A DNA stretch of 64,000 nt from assembly GCF_025698545.1 (NCBI RefSeq), contig NC_068576.1, positions 47,609,890 through 47,673,889 on the forward strand, written 5' to 3'. Made by a program: the position numbers and the translations under genes. This stretch comes from Gossypium raimondii (lineage: Eukaryota > Streptophyta > Magnoliopsida > Malvales > Malvaceae). Under the pieces are notes generated by a model. It was not told the DNA's origin. It worked only from the letters and a program-made list of their open reading frames with translations, and searched no databases. Of this stretch, positions 1 through 12,545 are shown in pieces (positions within the stretch are counted from its first letter, which is position 1; each line of letters begins with the position of its first letter).

Positions 1-618
1 TATTGGCGGCAGTTTCCTCTGTTATACCAAGAAGGAGTGCAGAATGTTCTCTTCAGCTGGCGGCGCATAGTCAGCTGGATGTTTAACGGGTTTTACAGTG
101 CCATAATCATCTTTTTCTTCTGCTCGAGAGCATTGGAGCAGCAGGCCTTCAATGATGAGGGTAAAACTGCTAGTAAAGACATTTTAGGGGGAACAATGTA
201 CACATGCATTGTGTGGGTTGTGAACCTGCAGATGGCCCTTTCAATTAGTTACTTCACCTTGATACAACATATTGTCATCTGGGGTACCATTGCATTCTGG
301 TACGTGTTCCAATTGGCGTATGGTGCCTTGCCTGCTAGTTTTTCCACTGATGCCTACAGAGTGTTCGTTGAAGCTCTTGCCCCAGCTCCTTCATACTGGT
401 TCATTACACTTTTTGTTGTCATTGCGACCCTCACTCCATACTTCTTGTACTCTGCTATTCAGATGCGCTTCTTTCCCATGTATCACGAAATGATACAGTG
501 GATAAGACATGAGGGGCTATCCGATGATCCACTCTACTGTGAAATGGTGCGCCAAAGATCCATCCGCCCAACAACTGTGGGCTTCACTGCTCGGCGAGCA
601 GCAAGCCGAAGACAATAA
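1..618 (+). CDS. ALA: Phospholipid-transporting P4-ATPase (flippase), C-terminal part, 5' partial
   Basis: The frame is open from base 1 to a TAA at 616-618, giving 205 codons that run in from outside the window. The peptide begins [15 protein letters not shown] and continues [14 protein letters not shown], which I recognise as the segment after the P domain of plant aminophospholipid ATPases (ALA9-12 type). Four hydrophobic segments follow: near residues 25-42 (AIIIFFFCS), 60-85, 90-112 ([21 protein letters not shown]) and 130-155 ([19 protein letters not shown]). They fit the last membrane helices of this ten-helix family. The tail is basic ([22 protein letters not shown]). The ATP-binding and phosphorylation domains lie left of the window. 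P4-ATPases move phospholipids to the cytosolic leaflet, usually with an ALIS/CDC50 partner. The family call is strong; the paralogue number cannot be fixed from this part. Confidence 0.9.
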   Translation, partial: YWRQFPLLYQEGVQNVLFSWRRIVSWMFNGFYSAIIIFFFCSRALEQQAFNDEGKTASKDILGGTMYTCIVWVVNLQMALSISYFTLIQHIVIWGTIAFWYVFQLAYGALPASFSTDAYRVFVEALAPAPSYWFITLFVVIATLTPYFLYSAIQMRFFPMYHEMIQWIRHEGLSDDPLYCEMVRQRSIRPTTVGFTARRAASRRQ

Positions 619-965
619 GATTATGGATGAGGTTATAAGTATTTATCAGCTGAATGGTTGATTCCTGTGGATGCTCCAAATCTGCCTGCATTATATGTAA
701 ACATCACTACACAGCTGGGGAGACCCATGTACAGATTCAGTATTTGCATGGCAGAATTTTACAGAGAGACAATGCGAGCATCCTGATGTTGTAAATCTTC
801 ATTCTTTACGGTGATCTTTGTTTTGTACCATAAATAATTCCTTTTTTCGGGAGATTTGTAACTAGTGCAGATGTTAGAATACTAGTTTAGGTTCTAGTTT
901 TACAAATATTGCTACAGTTTCAGCTTCATTTTTTTATTTTTTTTCTCTGTTTAATAAAATAGATT
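619..965 (+). other. 3' UTR of the flippase gene
   Basis: Non-coding sequence after the stop is richer in G and C than the DNA beyond it. Possible polyadenylation signals are the AATAA-like CATAAATAATT near 829 and AATAAAAT near 953. T-rich, TE-like sequence starts after about 965. The exact 3' end cannot be fixed without transcripts. Confidence 0.5.
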
Positions 966-2540
966 CTTTTTTTTTTGTCATTAAATCTCTCAAGTTTTTT
1001 TTCAAAATGAAATTATAGGCTTTTTTTAGTATTATCATAATAACTCTCTATATAATATATATATATATATATATCTCTTTTAATCTATATTTATGGTTGA
1101 TTATAGTAGTAAATTGATGTTTTAAATAAAATCATAATATATATATATATATAAAAATCCTATAATAAGTGTATGCATGTGATAATTATAGAGGTGTTTC
1201 AAGCGGCGGAAGAACTGAAAAATTACAAAAAAAAAAAACACAAAGTGTTTAAAGAAATATTCTCAAATATATTCAGTAACTTTGAATAAATGATTACAAA
1301 TTAATCTAACAATATTAGACTTGAGTCTCATCCAAGTAGTGGGTTAGTCATGTCTAGAGGTGCTCATGGGTTAGGTCAGGGCGTGTTTAGGTTGGGTCTA
1401 AGTATGATATTAATTTACTTTATGCTTTCCTAAACCCAGCCCGATTCAAAAGTTGAGCCTAAATTTTTTTTAAACCCATCCATATTTACAAAAGACTAAT
1501 CCAAGTCCATTTTAGGCCAGCCCAAATTATTTTTAATTTTTTTAAAATATTTATATTATATTATTTTAATTTTTTATATAGTATCTTAATATTATTTTAA
1601 TGTTTACATTAGAGTAGTACTATATATTTAGTATAGGTTTATTTTTTTAATGTGTTTTAAATTACATAATATATAAAAACACCATAATATAAAGTATTAT
1701 AAACTTAAAACGGGCTAAGATGGGCTTGAGCCTGACCCATATTTTAAACGGGTCTAATTTTTTTGTTCAAACTCATTTTTCGGGCCTAATATTTTTGAAC
1801 AAATCTAGTCCTGTTGGACCGAATAACTCCAAGTGAATATGAAGGGTTTACAACGTGTGCATCAGTCGTAGGTTCTTTTGTGTGATCCGTGCATGACATG
1901 CTTGTGGAAACCACGTATTTAGAACACAAAGGTTTGTTTAAAAATAACATACAAAATAAATAATGAAACGTAGGGTTTTGACCTAATTAAAAATAACACA
2001 TGAAAAATTTACGATATTAAAATGAAAAATTAGAATAAACTGTGAGTAAAATGAAACTTAAAACATAAATACATCATATTAATACCAACCCAGTTAAAGG
2101 GTTAAATAATAATATTAATAAATACACAATTGATGAAGATAATAAAGATTGCATAATGAAATTAAAAATATATAAAAATTTAAAATAAAACTTTAGTTGA
2201 ACGGTAACTTTGAGATTTTACTAATATAATTTGTATGAATTCAAATCCCATCATACGAAATTTTGTTGTTTTATTAAATAATAAAAAACTAAAGTACCTT
2301 GATTAATTAATTTTCCTAACCGTGAGTTTAAATAAAACTATAGATTAACAAACTCTTATAATATTCTTATAATATTCAATCCAACAATAATTCTTATATT
2401 AGAATTATAAAACTTCTGGATAGAATTATGCGATTAAATTATAATTAAATAACAACCTTATATCATAATTAATTTTTTTTATAAAATCACTTAATTAAAT
2501 AATAAATATAACTGTCAATTAAGCCTTATATTATGGAGAA
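966..2540. repeat. AT-rich intergenic DNA with a GGGC-motif repeat
   Basis: No credible gene is seen. There is a (TA)n run near 1057-1075. About 1345-1815 is bounded by sequences rich in GGGTT/GGGCC and AGCCC/GGCCC motifs around an AT-rich core, the look of a short non-autonomous or foldback plant repeat, but I could not define its ends. The remainder is low-complexity A/T sequence. Confidence 0.4.
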
Positions 2541-2549
2541 AGTATTTGG

Positions 2550-2910
2550 GGTATGTGTAGGTAGAAGAAGTTGCTGCAACAGAGGCAAAAAGGGCAGCAA
2601 GTGAAAGGAGCTGCGGTATGTCCATTTAAAAGGGATAGTAAGTATGAAATTGCAGAAGCGTGGATGGAGAGCAGACCTAGACAGAGCTGATATGGTCTCA
2701 ATCCTTGGATGCAGTTTGTTGAGGACTTAGACCTATGCTGTACAACAAAGGTATTGGATTGGGGGTTGACAGTAGGGATTTGTCAAGGGAGGCAAGGCAA
2801 GGCAGTTTGTTAGTGGAGCGGCTGTTGTCGTAGTTAATGTTTTGCTTGGATCTAAGTTAAACTTTGTTTGCTTTCTTTGGATAAATAAAAATCCAGATTT
2901 GATGTTTTTC
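2550..2910 (+). pseudogene. Possible orphan last exon plus 3' UTR
   Basis: From about 2559 a short reading frame, VEEVAATEAKRAASERSC followed by GMSI and a TAA, has balanced codon use unlike the surrounding AT-rich DNA. The next 250 bases are GC-richer, and an AATAAAAAT polyadenylation-like signal lies near 2885. This looks like the 3' end of a + strand gene whose upstream exons are not visible in the 1.6 kb of repeat-like DNA to the left. I do not recognise the product. It may be a relic, a gene broken by insertion, or the last exon of a gene with a very long intron. Confidence 0.3.
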
Positions 2911-3228
2911 ATGTGTCAAATCTTGGGTAGTGAGATTAATGACATTAATAATACAAATTGCAGGTTGAGTTTGCAAACTAGCTACACCCTAGCTGGTAAT
3001 AATACTATCCATACATGGCAGATTATTAAGAAGCTTCGAGGACACTTGGGTATCACATGATTTCGCAAAAACATTGACATATGCTTCATTCTGAAAAAAG
3101 AACCCCTCAAATTTATGACACAGACACCATAAAAAACTGAAGAAAGAAAGGCAGTGGTTGTGAATCATATGATACCATGTTAATATTTACAGAGCGGCAA
3201 CCAAGGATATTTGTTAGGAGGATAGTCA

Positions 3229-3750
3229 TTACTTAACAGAATGGTTAAGTTTAATACCCAGAAAATCGGCAGCTGAATTGGCCATGATACTAGTAAACTC
3301 AAGGAAACTTACGACGCCGTCTCCATTGGAATCAGCCTCTTTCATCATATCGGAAAGTTCACGGAAGGTCAAGGGATGGCCCATCTTAGCCATAGAGCCA
3401 GCAAGCTCCGCGGGCGTAATAAACCCATTGCCATCCCGATCAAATAATTGGAAAACCTCCAACAACTGGGCCTCGTTTATCAAAATTTGGTGGGTGATGT
3501 CGGGCAGAATGGCGCTCTCCAATTCCTCGAACTCCACAAGACCATTCCCGTTAGCGTCAATGTCGCCTAGCAAAAGGTGGATCTGGTCACCACTAGGCTT
3601 GAGACCCAAGGAGCGCAAGAGAGCGGCCAGCTCAAGCTGGGTGAGGCTGCCATCGGAATCCATGTCGAAACGCATGAATATGTCCTTCAATTGCTTCAGT
3701 TGGTCAGCCGATTGGACGCTTATGTTCCCACAGCTACTCATCATCGCCAT
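3229..3750 (-). CDS. CML: Calmodulin-like calcium-binding protein, four EF-hands
   Basis: Single-exon gene of 173 aa. Four canonical 12-residue EF-hand loops are intact: D29-E40 (DMDSDGSLTQLE), D65-E76 (DANGNGLVEFEE), D104-E115 (DRDGNGFITPAE) and D140-E151 (DSNGDGVVSFLE). Each has Asp/Asn at loop positions 1, 3 and 5, Gly at 6 and Glu at 12, so all four should bind Ca2+. The linker (AKMGHPLTFRELSDMMKEAD) and the tail NSAADFLGI resemble Arabidopsis CML15/CML16. It has no transit peptide or membrane segment and is likely a cytosolic or nuclear Ca2+ sensor. The ATG at 3750 is the first in frame; a second ATG in the same frame at 3741 would remove three residues. The 5' leader carries a CATCTT-type repeat (3757-3778). 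Confidence 0.93.
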   Translation of the reverse strand: MAMMSSCGNISVQSADQLKQLKDIFMRFDMDSDGSLTQLELAALLRSLGLKPSGDQIHLLLGDIDANGNGLVEFEELESAILPDITHQILINEAQLLEVFQLFDRDGNGFITPAELAGSMAKMGHPLTFRELSDMMKEADSNGDGVVSFLEFTSIMANSAADFLGIKLNHSVK

Positions 3751-3756
3751 AGAACA

Positions 3757-3778
3757 AGATGAAGATGAAGATGAAGAT
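3757..3778. repeat. (GAAGAT)n microsatellite in the CML 5' leader
   Basis: Three to four copies of GATGAA/GAAGAT lie just upstream of the CML start codon. They read as a CT-rich CATCTT tract on the coding strand, common in plant 5' UTRs. Confidence 0.7.
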
Positions 3779-3860
3779 GCAAAGAAAGAAAAAAGGAAAG
3801 GGTTTGAAGAGGTCCTTGAATGAGTTGAAGTTGTAGTTGGGATACTTTAAAGACGTGGGT

Positions 3861-4496
3861 CTTCGCTTGCTTTTTGTTCCGATATGTGTTTGTTTGTATT
3901 GTTGAGAATGGAATTGCTCAACACCGCGTTTTCCCTTTTACTAATAACAGTTCGGATTAATTCCACCGCTCATCCTTCAACTATCTATCACTTTTGGTTC
4001 ATTATTTTAAATTATCAGTTCACCACATCTTTATCTTTCCAACTTCCTCCTTTGTTTTATAAATAATTATAAGTGATACTCTATATTATTAATTAACACA
4101 AATGATTTATTTTGGTCATAATTATATTATTCATAAAAGCAAAAAGAAGAAAAATAAAATAATTATCACAAAATTAATGCAAATGGGTATATTTATTTAT
4201 TAAAACAACTTATTTTTTATGTACGTTTTATATCAAGAATAAAAGGAATTAATTATTAAAAAGGTTTTTATAAAATAATTAATTGTAAGCTTCTTTCATT
4301 AATGTGGTCCAGATCCAATCTTTAGAAAATGAAAATAAATATAATAGCTATGATGAGTGACTATCATAAAACTTGAAAATAAAAATAAAAAAGAAAACAG
4401 CAAACGAGGGACAGAGGTGCACTCATCCGTTGGAAAATAAGTATGAAATACACAAATGTGTTTCTTATTAATTTTAATATTCTAATTGTAGGATAA
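3861..4496. other. Intergenic, CML upstream region
   Basis: AT-rich sequence upstream of the CML gene. It should hold the promoter, but no single TATA box or other element stands out. No ORF beyond chance is present. It ends at the TSD of the solo LTR B1. Confidence 0.4.
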
Positions 4497-4501
4497 ACAA
4501 G
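4497..4501. repeat. Target-site duplication ACAAG, left copy (B1)
   Basis: ACAAG immediately precedes the TGTTAGACAC terminus of B1. The identical ACAAG lies at 16927-16931, directly after the TTACA terminus at 16926. This places both ends of B1 on either side of element A. Confidence 0.8.
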
Positions 4502-5649
4502 TGTTAGACACTATTTTTTTGTGAAAACGGGGTCGACTTGGGTTTTTGAAAAATGAAAATGAATATGGGAGTCGCCACCAATCCTTTTTGATGAGGTGTG
4601 ATTGGGTTGCCTTGAAAAGTGGTTGTTTTTAATAAACGATTTGATTTTATTAAAACAACAATTTTGGTCCACGAAATTCAGAAAAACAGGTTCGGGATTC
4701 GGTTACGTACGAGGAAGGATTAGCACCCTCGTAACGCCCAAAATTGGTACCTAATTGATTAATTAATGTCTTAGTGTCGAAGATTGAAAACTTTAAAAAG
4801 ATTTAAACTACGATCCTTTATTGAAATATTGAAAATTTTAGGGAAAAATGACATATTTCACGTTAATCAAGAAAGAGAATTATAACCACTAAGTTATGAC
4901 ATAATGTCTTGAATTCCCGATGCGCGAATGAATGCCAAAAATTTACTTATTTAAAAGATATTCAATTATCTCGGACTTAAAAATGGATCATGCCCAGTAA
5001 GTTAGGACACAATCTTTTCTTAATTCCCGAGATCGTTTAAAACTTGAATTTGAAAAGATTCGTGTATTTAGATTTATTGTGAAAATCGAAACCCAATAAG
5101 TTAGGATACAACCTTCTCGAATCTAAACACGAGGCTTTACTTATTCAAAAATCATAGTTTATGCATTGAATAAAATTAATCTAACATGAAATAGTAGAAA
5201 TGAAACTCGATATTAATACACGTACAAAGCAATAATGAATGCGATAGTATAAAAATAATACGAGCAACAATAATAAAAATAAATGAATAAAAAGGACAGA
5301 GTAATGACACATAAAATAACAAGTATATGAGCAAGTAAAGCTAAAACATTCTTTTAAAATACTAATGAGAACGTAAATAAATAAATAAATAAAGCGAATG
5401 AATAGAATTAAAATATAAAAAGATATATATGTATCTATATATATCTACGCGTTCTGAAAATAAAATAGGTATATAGATATATGTAGATATGTATATAAAT
5501 TAATATATATATAACATGAGTATGTATATATACATACAAATGTAAATGAGTTATGAAAATATGTATGTACGTATATATATATATCGTAAAATGTACGTAT
5601 GAATGTATGTATATAAAAAATTTAGGAATTAAAAGGCATAAATATATAA

Positions 5650-5684
<35 letters not shown>

Positions 5685-6685
5685 GATTAATGATGCCATA
5701 TAATAGTATTAATAATATTAAAATAATTAATTTAGAAATAAAATAACTAAAATAACAAATGAAGGATTAAATTGAAACTTAACCAAAATTTAAGAGCCGA
5801 AATCAAAGTAAAAAAACTGCAAAAACACTGGAAAGGGTTAAATCAGGATGTGCGCGAAAGAAGGGGGCTAAACAGGAAATTATCCTCCTTTTTGTCCCTT
5901 AAACGCAGCGTTCTCAAGTGACAGAATAGTCGGAGGACTAAAATAAAGACAAAACAAAATCAGATGGGTAAATTTAAAAAAAAAACTAAAACAGGGACCA
6001 GATTGAAGGAAAGCCCAAAAGCGGAAGGACTGAAAGGGTAAATAAACCCTCAATCCAAAAACATGCGGATCTTTGGGGTCTATGGGTCAGATCTCGGGTT
6101 GCCTTAAAACGGCGCCGTTTTGGCGCCTGAAGCTTAGGCTCGAAACGACGCCGTATCAATCCCACTATAAATAATAAAAAACATAACAAAAAAAGCATTT
6201 GAACTGTTTCCAAAAAAAAAAAATCTTTTTCTCTTTGGGTCTCCAGAGTCCGGCCATGAAGACCGGCGCACCTCCGCCGTAGCTCTGCCGCAAGCAACAG
6301 CCGGAGGTGCAAAAATCGGCCTTTCTTAGCCCCGCTTGGAGCTCATCACCCCTACAACCCAGATTCAAGGCTGAATCCTTTGAAAGGTGGCCACGAACCC
6401 TAGAACCGAATGGAAACAGTTCGACTTCTCCTCCTCCGACGCGGCGCAGGTAAACCCCCTTTCCCTTTTTTTTTATTTTTTTGTACTTAGAAACGAAATA
6501 ATATGAAAATAAAACAAGGTAACAGATTAAAAAAAAGATCGTAATCACCTCAAAATTTTTGTTTTTATTTTTCGAATCTTTTCATTCAATATCCTCCCTT
6601 TTACAACGTTTTGGTTGCTGGCTTATAAAGCCGAAACACCCATGCCTTCCTCTCTTTACTTTCTACTGTTTCTGCTATTTTACAC
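4502..6685 (-). mobile_element. Solo LTR B1 (Gypsy, Tat/Ogre-like family), 3' part
   Basis: Minus-strand copy of the family-B LTR. It begins with the inverted LTR 3' end (TGTTAGACAC) and the conserved GGAGTCGCCACCAATCC / GGTGTGAT block, also seen forward at 36361-36630, 39780-39992 and 47045-47297. It carries three copies of the family's ACTTA(C/T)TGG-type module (inverted, near 4890, 4998 and 5095) and a perfect 16-bp palindrome AAAACGGCGCCGTTTT at 6106-6121. The short frames here (5986-6548) are LTR sequence, not genes. Element A interrupts the LTR, which resumes at 16662. Confidence 0.8.
5650..5683. repeat. (TAA)n microsatellite
   Basis: About ten AAT/TAA units inside the B1 LTR. Confidence 0.85.
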
Positions 6686-9292
6686 TGTAATGACCCAAAA
6701 TTCACAAGCACTGAAAAAGTACATTATCGGGCCTCCGTCTTAGTAAATTGAGTTCGAAAATAATTATTAGAAATATTTATTAGACTAGTTGTGTGTTTAA
6801 TTAGGTATTAATTGGGTGAATTTAGTTTAATTAAGAGAAATTAAGAAAAAAGGACTAAATTGATCTAGGGGTAAAAGTTGAATTATAGATTAATAAAAAA
6901 ATTAAAAGGATTAAAATGGCAATTAAGCCATTAATAAGAAATGGGACGGTAAAAGTGATAAAAATCTTAGATTTTTATGTTTTATATATATTATATTATA
7001 TTATATTGTATTATATTGTATTATATTATATAAGTAAAAATAAAAATAAAGTAAAATAAAATAATAAAAAAAGATGACAAATGTATGGTAAATATTGAAG
7101 ACATGTGTAATAGTAATAATTACATGGGTACACTTGTAATAAAAATAAATATGTGCTTAATTAATAAGTAAAAGATTTTTTAATATATTATTATTAATAT
7201 TATTAGTTAAAATAAAAGATATAAAGTAAAAGAAAGAAAGAAACAAAGAAGAAAAGAAACAGAATAGCTAGAAAAGAAGCAGGAAAGAGACGAAAACAGG
7301 GAAGATAAGGGAAAGAAAAATAAAAGGAAAACTAAGGATTTAAAGCTTCAAGTTAATTGGTAAGCTAAATTTAGCCATTTCCTCTTCATTTTGATATTTT
7401 AAAAGCTTTAAAACAAAATTTTGTTGAAGTTAAGTGGAGGTTTCATAGGTTTTTGAACATGATTCATTTTGAACAAGTTGTTAAATTGAGGGTTTATTTG
7501 ATAGAGTTTCTAGTTAGAGTTGATAAAAGGATTAAATTGTGAACTAGACTATAAGTTTTGAATTTTAGGGATTAAATTGAGGAAAATTCGAAATTAGTGA
7601 AAATGCTGAAAAATTAGTAGATAAATTTGAGTTTAGAAGAAATTTGAATAGAAATAGAGTGTGAATTAAGTTAGAAAAATAAGTAAGCTTAGTTAGAATT
7701 AAATTGGGAATAAGTAGGAATTGAATAAGAATTTTATTATTATTATTATTGTTAATATAATTATTATTATTATTATTATTATTGTTAATATAATTATTAT
7801 TATTTTTAATGATTGTAATTAATAGTGAAAATAATTATTACTTTAAGTAGCTAACAAGGAAAAGCGAGGCATCGGCATCTAAAGGAAAAGAAAAGATCGT
7901 TGAGGAGTAAACGCGTATTCGGGTTTGTATTACTATAACTTAATCTATTTAATAAATGCTATATTGAAATTGTATTCATGAGACATTTAAAGGAAGGTAA
8001 GTATTAACATTTGAAATTAAGTAAGAATATGTGTGAATATTGAATTATATGTGAATTGAAATAATAGATGTTTTGTATTGATTGAATATTTGAAATTGTT
8101 GTGGAAATGAATTCGAAATTGGAAAAGTAAAATAATACCCTATTAACTTATCGGACTAGATTGGATACAAATGGCATGCCATAGGATTTGTGATGTGATG
8201 AGGAGATTTGTAGTTCGGCCGAGAAGATGACTATGTTATTATATGCTTCGGTTTATCCGAAGAGGCATTAAATGCCTTATTGGTGTGTTTGAGAGGATAT
8301 GATATACTGGTGTGTTATGGAGGATTTAAATTATTCCGGGTGTGTTTAGGTTGGATATTTTGGTGTGTTTGGGTGGAATCCGCGTATCTGTCAGAGTCCG
8401 AGCCTTGTTAATAGGGTAAATAATTGAGATGGAAATTTGAAAATGAGATTAGTTGATTTGACATTATTGAAAAATATGAGAAAGAATGTATGATATAAAT
8501 TATGAATTGATTTAGTATGTAAATATTTAAATATATAAATTTAAGATTTATGGAATGATATATGAATATTTATATTTAGTTTAAAGTGATTTTTAAAGAC
8601 TATGGTCAATATTTGAAATTTTATTATTATTAAATAGTTTAATTTATAGTAATACCACTGAGTATAAAATACTCAGCGTACGGTTGTTTCCGTGCGCAGT
8701 TGAAAAATGGTTAGAGTCTCGGTTCAGCATCCAGGACAATCCCGACTCCGACATAAATATTTTGGTGATGTTTTCTTCCTTTAAGAGAAAGTGGCATGTA
8801 CATAGGATTTATAATAGTTATTTTGGCATGTTATATAGTTTTGTTGTAAAGTAAGATATTATGTGTTTTGATGAGTATATTAGAAAAATGGTATAAGTTA
8901 TTTTTATAGCATTGGTATCAAGTTGAAATGGCTTAGTTAGTTTTATGTGTTAATTAGAAATGATAATTGGATTTTATTTACTTAAGTTGTTATGTCTATA
9001 TGTCAAGTAGGATTAAGTATATAAATGCATTGGTTGAAATACTGAAATTAGGTTGGTTATGTTTGAAATTTTGCAGGGGGTTTAATGTAAAAATAAGTCG
9101 AAATGCTGTCGAAAATTTTATAAATAAAAAATAAAAAAAATGAATGAAATCAATTAGTACAAATTTATAACAATTTATGAATTATTTTAATATGTTGGTT
9201 ATTTATTTCGATTTATTTATAAATTGTTTGATATGTCCGGTAATGCCTCGTAACCCTGTTCCGGCGACGGTTTGGGGTTAGGGGGTGTTACA
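6686..9292 (+). repeat. 5' LTR of element A
   Basis: The 2607-bp LTR starts TGTAATGACC and ends GGGGGTGTTACA. It contains (TTA)n runs (about 7735-7800) and a cassette of short palindromes: ATGGCATGCCAT at 8171-8182, CTTCGG/CCGAAG at 8246-8262, and AGGCATT/AATGCCT at 8263-8277. These are followed by four GGTGTGTTT-type repeats (8280-8370). Confidence 0.93.
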
Positions 9293-9297
9293 TTTTG

Positions 9298-9309
9298 TGG
9301 TATCAGAGC
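9298..9309 (+). promoter_or_regulatory. Primer-binding site, tRNA-iMet type (element A)
   Basis: TGGTATCAGAGC lies five bases after the 5' LTR. It is the standard complement of the 3' end of plant initiator methionine tRNA, where minus-strand cDNA synthesis starts. Confidence 0.93.
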
Positions 9310-9440
9310 TATCGGGTTTAGTCGATTCTCGGACTAAATCGGGCTCAGGATTGAGTTTAGATGTACATGCCACAATCGAGTCAAACTGAGTCGGGATTTT
9401 TGGATGCTGATATAATTATTTGTTTTGTTTTATAGTTAAA

Positions 9441-10533
9441 ATGTCGAATGAACACATGGAAGATGTAGATCAAGAAATGTATATCAGAGATAGAGAATTG
9501 GATGAAACAGAATCAGCTACACCGAGTGTAAATCCATTAGGTAACCAACCTAATATAGAACGGGAAAATGTTAGAGACAGAGATGACTCCCATTTACTGA
9601 GAATTATAGCCGATGCTTTGCAACGAGTAGCGGGAACTGTACCTACTACGACATCTACTCCTACTACTAGACGGGCCCCAATCAAAGAATTACGAAAATA
9701 CGGTGCTACTGAATTTTTGGGTTTGAAGGGAATTGATCCATCCACTGCAGAAAATTAGATGGAATCAACTAAACGAGTTCTGCAGCAATTAGAATGTACC
9801 CCCCGAGAGAGCTTGATCTGTGCTGTTTCTCTACTGCAAGGAGAAGCCTATTTGTGGTGGGAATCTGTAATACGACATCTACCTACAGAACAGGTGACAT
9901 GGGATTTATTTCAAAAAGAATTTCAGAAGAAATATGTTGGGGAGCTGTATATTGAAGATAAGAGGCAGGAGTTTTTGATGTTGAAACAAGGTAACCTGTC
10001 TGTTGTAGATTATGAACGTGAATTTTCCAGACTCAGCCGATATGCTTCTGAGTTTATACCGACAGAGGCTGATAGTTGTAAAAGGTTTCTTCGAGGTTTG
10101 AGAGATGAGATCAGGGTACAGCTGGTGTCACATCGAATTACAGAATTTGTAGATTTAGTAGAGAGAGCGAAGATGGTTGAGCAGGTGTTGGGTTTGGATA
10201 AAAAGCCTGAGATAGCTAGATCGACTGGGAAACGAGCTGGCATTACTATTTCAAGTCCTTTACCGAAAAGATCCCGAGAATTCAGAGACAGTTGGAAGTC
10301 AAGTTTCAGATCAGATCGAGGAGATAAAAATCGAGGCAAACAGACTTTTGCTTTCTCTAGGTAGTGTAAAAGGACCTTCACGAAATATTGATATCCCCGA
10401 CTGTGAACACTGTGGAAAGAAGCATTTGGGCGAATGTTGGAGGATAACTCGACGATGTTTTCGATGCGGGTCTACAGATCATTTCATCCGGGATTGTCAA
10501 AAAAATGAAGGTGCTTTACTGCAGATCTCGTAG
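9441..10533 (+). pseudogene. Element A gag (capsid and zinc knuckle), broken
   Basis: The frame opens at ATG 9441 (MSNEHMEDVDQEMY). An in-frame TAG at 9756-9758 replaces what is normally a Trp codon in this family (AEN*MES). The capsid core follows (LLQGEAYLWWESV, FQKKYVGELYIEDKRQEF, VVDYEREFSRLSRYA, RFLRGLRDEIRVQL), a typical Retrotrans_gag domain. A further stop and frame change near 10365 precede the zinc knuckle region, where CFRCGSTDHFIRDC (10456-10497) keeps the CX2CX4HX4C spacing. Gag normally forms the virus-like particle. With one nonsense and one frame change this copy cannot make it in one piece. Confidence 0.88.
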
Positions 10534-10689
10534 ATCAAGATTCTCTGCTAGAGGCAGAGGGTCAGGTAGAGGTAGTTCACTTTCAAGGGGAGGAAGTATT
10601 AGGAGGAGCAGTGATATAGCTACTCAACAATCTGAAGCGAAAGTACCTTGAGCTTATGTTGTCGAACACGGAAGAAGGCGACGCCCATG

Positions 10690-12545
10690 ATGTAGTAATG
10701 TATATTCTTACTATATTCGAACTGTTTATGCTTTAATTGATCCCGGATCTTCACACTCTTATATAAATTCAAAACTGGTTGAATTGGGAAAGTTAAAATC
10801 TGAAATGTCTAGAGTTTTAATAGAAGTGTCTAGCCCTTTGGGACAAATTGTGTCTGTAGATAGAGTATGCCGGAGATGCCCGTTGATGATACATGGTAAA
10901 ACGTTTTCTGTTGACTTGTTGATTATGCCTTTCGGTGATTTTGATATAATATTGGGTATGGATTGGTTATCCGAATACGGGGTGATTTTGGATTGCTACA
11001 AAAAGAGGTTTAGTATTCAGACAGAGGATGGAGACAGACTTGAAGTGAATGGCATTCGTACCAGTGGCACGACACGTATTATTTCAGCAATCAAGGCTAG
11101 TAAATTGCTGCGACAGGGTTGTACAACATATCTAGCTTATGTTATTAATTCTGATTCGATTGGTAGTCAGTGTAGTCAGATTAGAACTGTATGTGAGTTT
11201 CCAGATGTATTCCCTGAAGAACTACCGGGCGTACCACCTGACAGAGAGGTTGAATTTGCTATAGAAGTGTACCCAGGTACAGCACCAATCTCTATACCTC
11301 CATACCGAATGTCGCCCACTGAATTAAAAGAGTTGAAGGTGCAGTTACAGGACTTACTAGATCGTGGATTTATTAGACCGAGCATTTCACCTTGGGGAGC
11401 TCCAGTGTTATTTGTTAAAAAGAAAGATGGATCAATGCGGCTTTGTATTGATTATCGACAGTTGAACAAAGTGACAATCAAGAACCGGTACCCGTTGCCT
11501 CGTATAGACGATTTATTCGATCAGCTAAAAGGAGCTTCGGTATTTTCAAAGATTGACTTGAGATCTGGGTATTATCAGCTGAAAGTAAAAGAAAGTGATG
11601 TTCCGAAGACTGCATTTTGTACTCGATATGGTCATTATGAATTTTTGGTGATGCCGTTCGGGTTGACTAATGCTCCAGCTGCTTTCATGGATTTGATGAA
11701 CCGTATTTTTCAGCCGTATTTAGATCAGTTCGTGGTGGTTTTCATTGATGACATATTGGTTTATTCGAAGACTGAAGTAGAACATGATCAGCATCTCAAA
11801 ACCGTGTTACAGATTCTGCGTGAAAAACAGTTGTATGGAAAGCTCAGCAAATGTGAATTCTGGTTATCAGATGTGGTATTTTTGGGACATGTAGTATCGG
11901 CAGATGAAATCAGAGTTGATCCGAAGAAGATTGAAGCTATTGTTGAATGGAAGGCACCAAAGAATGTATCTGAGGTACGTAGTTTTCTTGGTTTGGCTGG
12001 GTATTACAGGAGATTTGTAAATGGATTTTCGAAGATAGCTTTGCCAATGACCAAGTTACTACAGAAGAATGTTCCTTTTATCTGGGATGATCGGTGTCAG
12101 AGAAGTTTTGAGACATTGAAACAAATGTTAACAGAGGCACCGGTTTTAACTTTACCAGAATCGGGGAAAGATTTCATAGTGTACAGTGATGCTTCTCTGA
12201 ATGGTTTGGGTTGTGTATTGATGCAAAATGGAAAAGTAATAGCTTATGCATCTCGACAGTTGAAGCCACATGAACGTAACTACCCGACACACGATTTGGA
12301 GTTAGCTGCTGTAATTTTCGCATTGAAGATTTGGAGGCATTATCTTTATGGTGAAAAATGTTACATATATACCGATCATAAAAGTCTCAAATACCTTCTG
12401 TCGCAAAAGGAGTTGAACCTAAGATAGAGACGATGGATAGAACTTCTAAAAGATTATGATTGTGTTATAGATTATCATTCAGGAAAGGCAAATGTGGTAG
12501 CAGATGCATTGAGTAGGAAAGCAGCGGTTAAATTACGGGCAATGT
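10690..12545 (+). pseudogene. Element A protease, reverse transcriptase and RNase H, broken
   Basis: The protease active site is near 10739 ([11 protein letters not shown], the DPGS variant usual in Tekay elements), with the downstream IILGMDWL motif. A single frame of about 547 codons (10784-12427) carries the [39 protein letters not shown], the catalytic FIDDILVYS at 11741-11767, and [11 protein letters not shown]. RNase H begins near 12176 ([12 protein letters not shown]) and includes [11 protein letters not shown] premature TAG at 12425-12427 falls within ELNLR*RRWIELL; the frame continues through [14 protein letters not shown]. The catalytic residues look intact. The break is recent-looking, one nonsense change in an otherwise open frame. 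Confidence 0.9.

Noticed and set aside
3278..3823. 181-codon frame (+)
   Set aside because: Antisense to the CML gene, whose four EF-hands are unmistakable.
5986..6548. Two overlapping frames (-) of 108 and 127 codons
   Set aside because: They lie within solo LTR B1, whose ends are fixed by TSDs, and have no recognisable domain.
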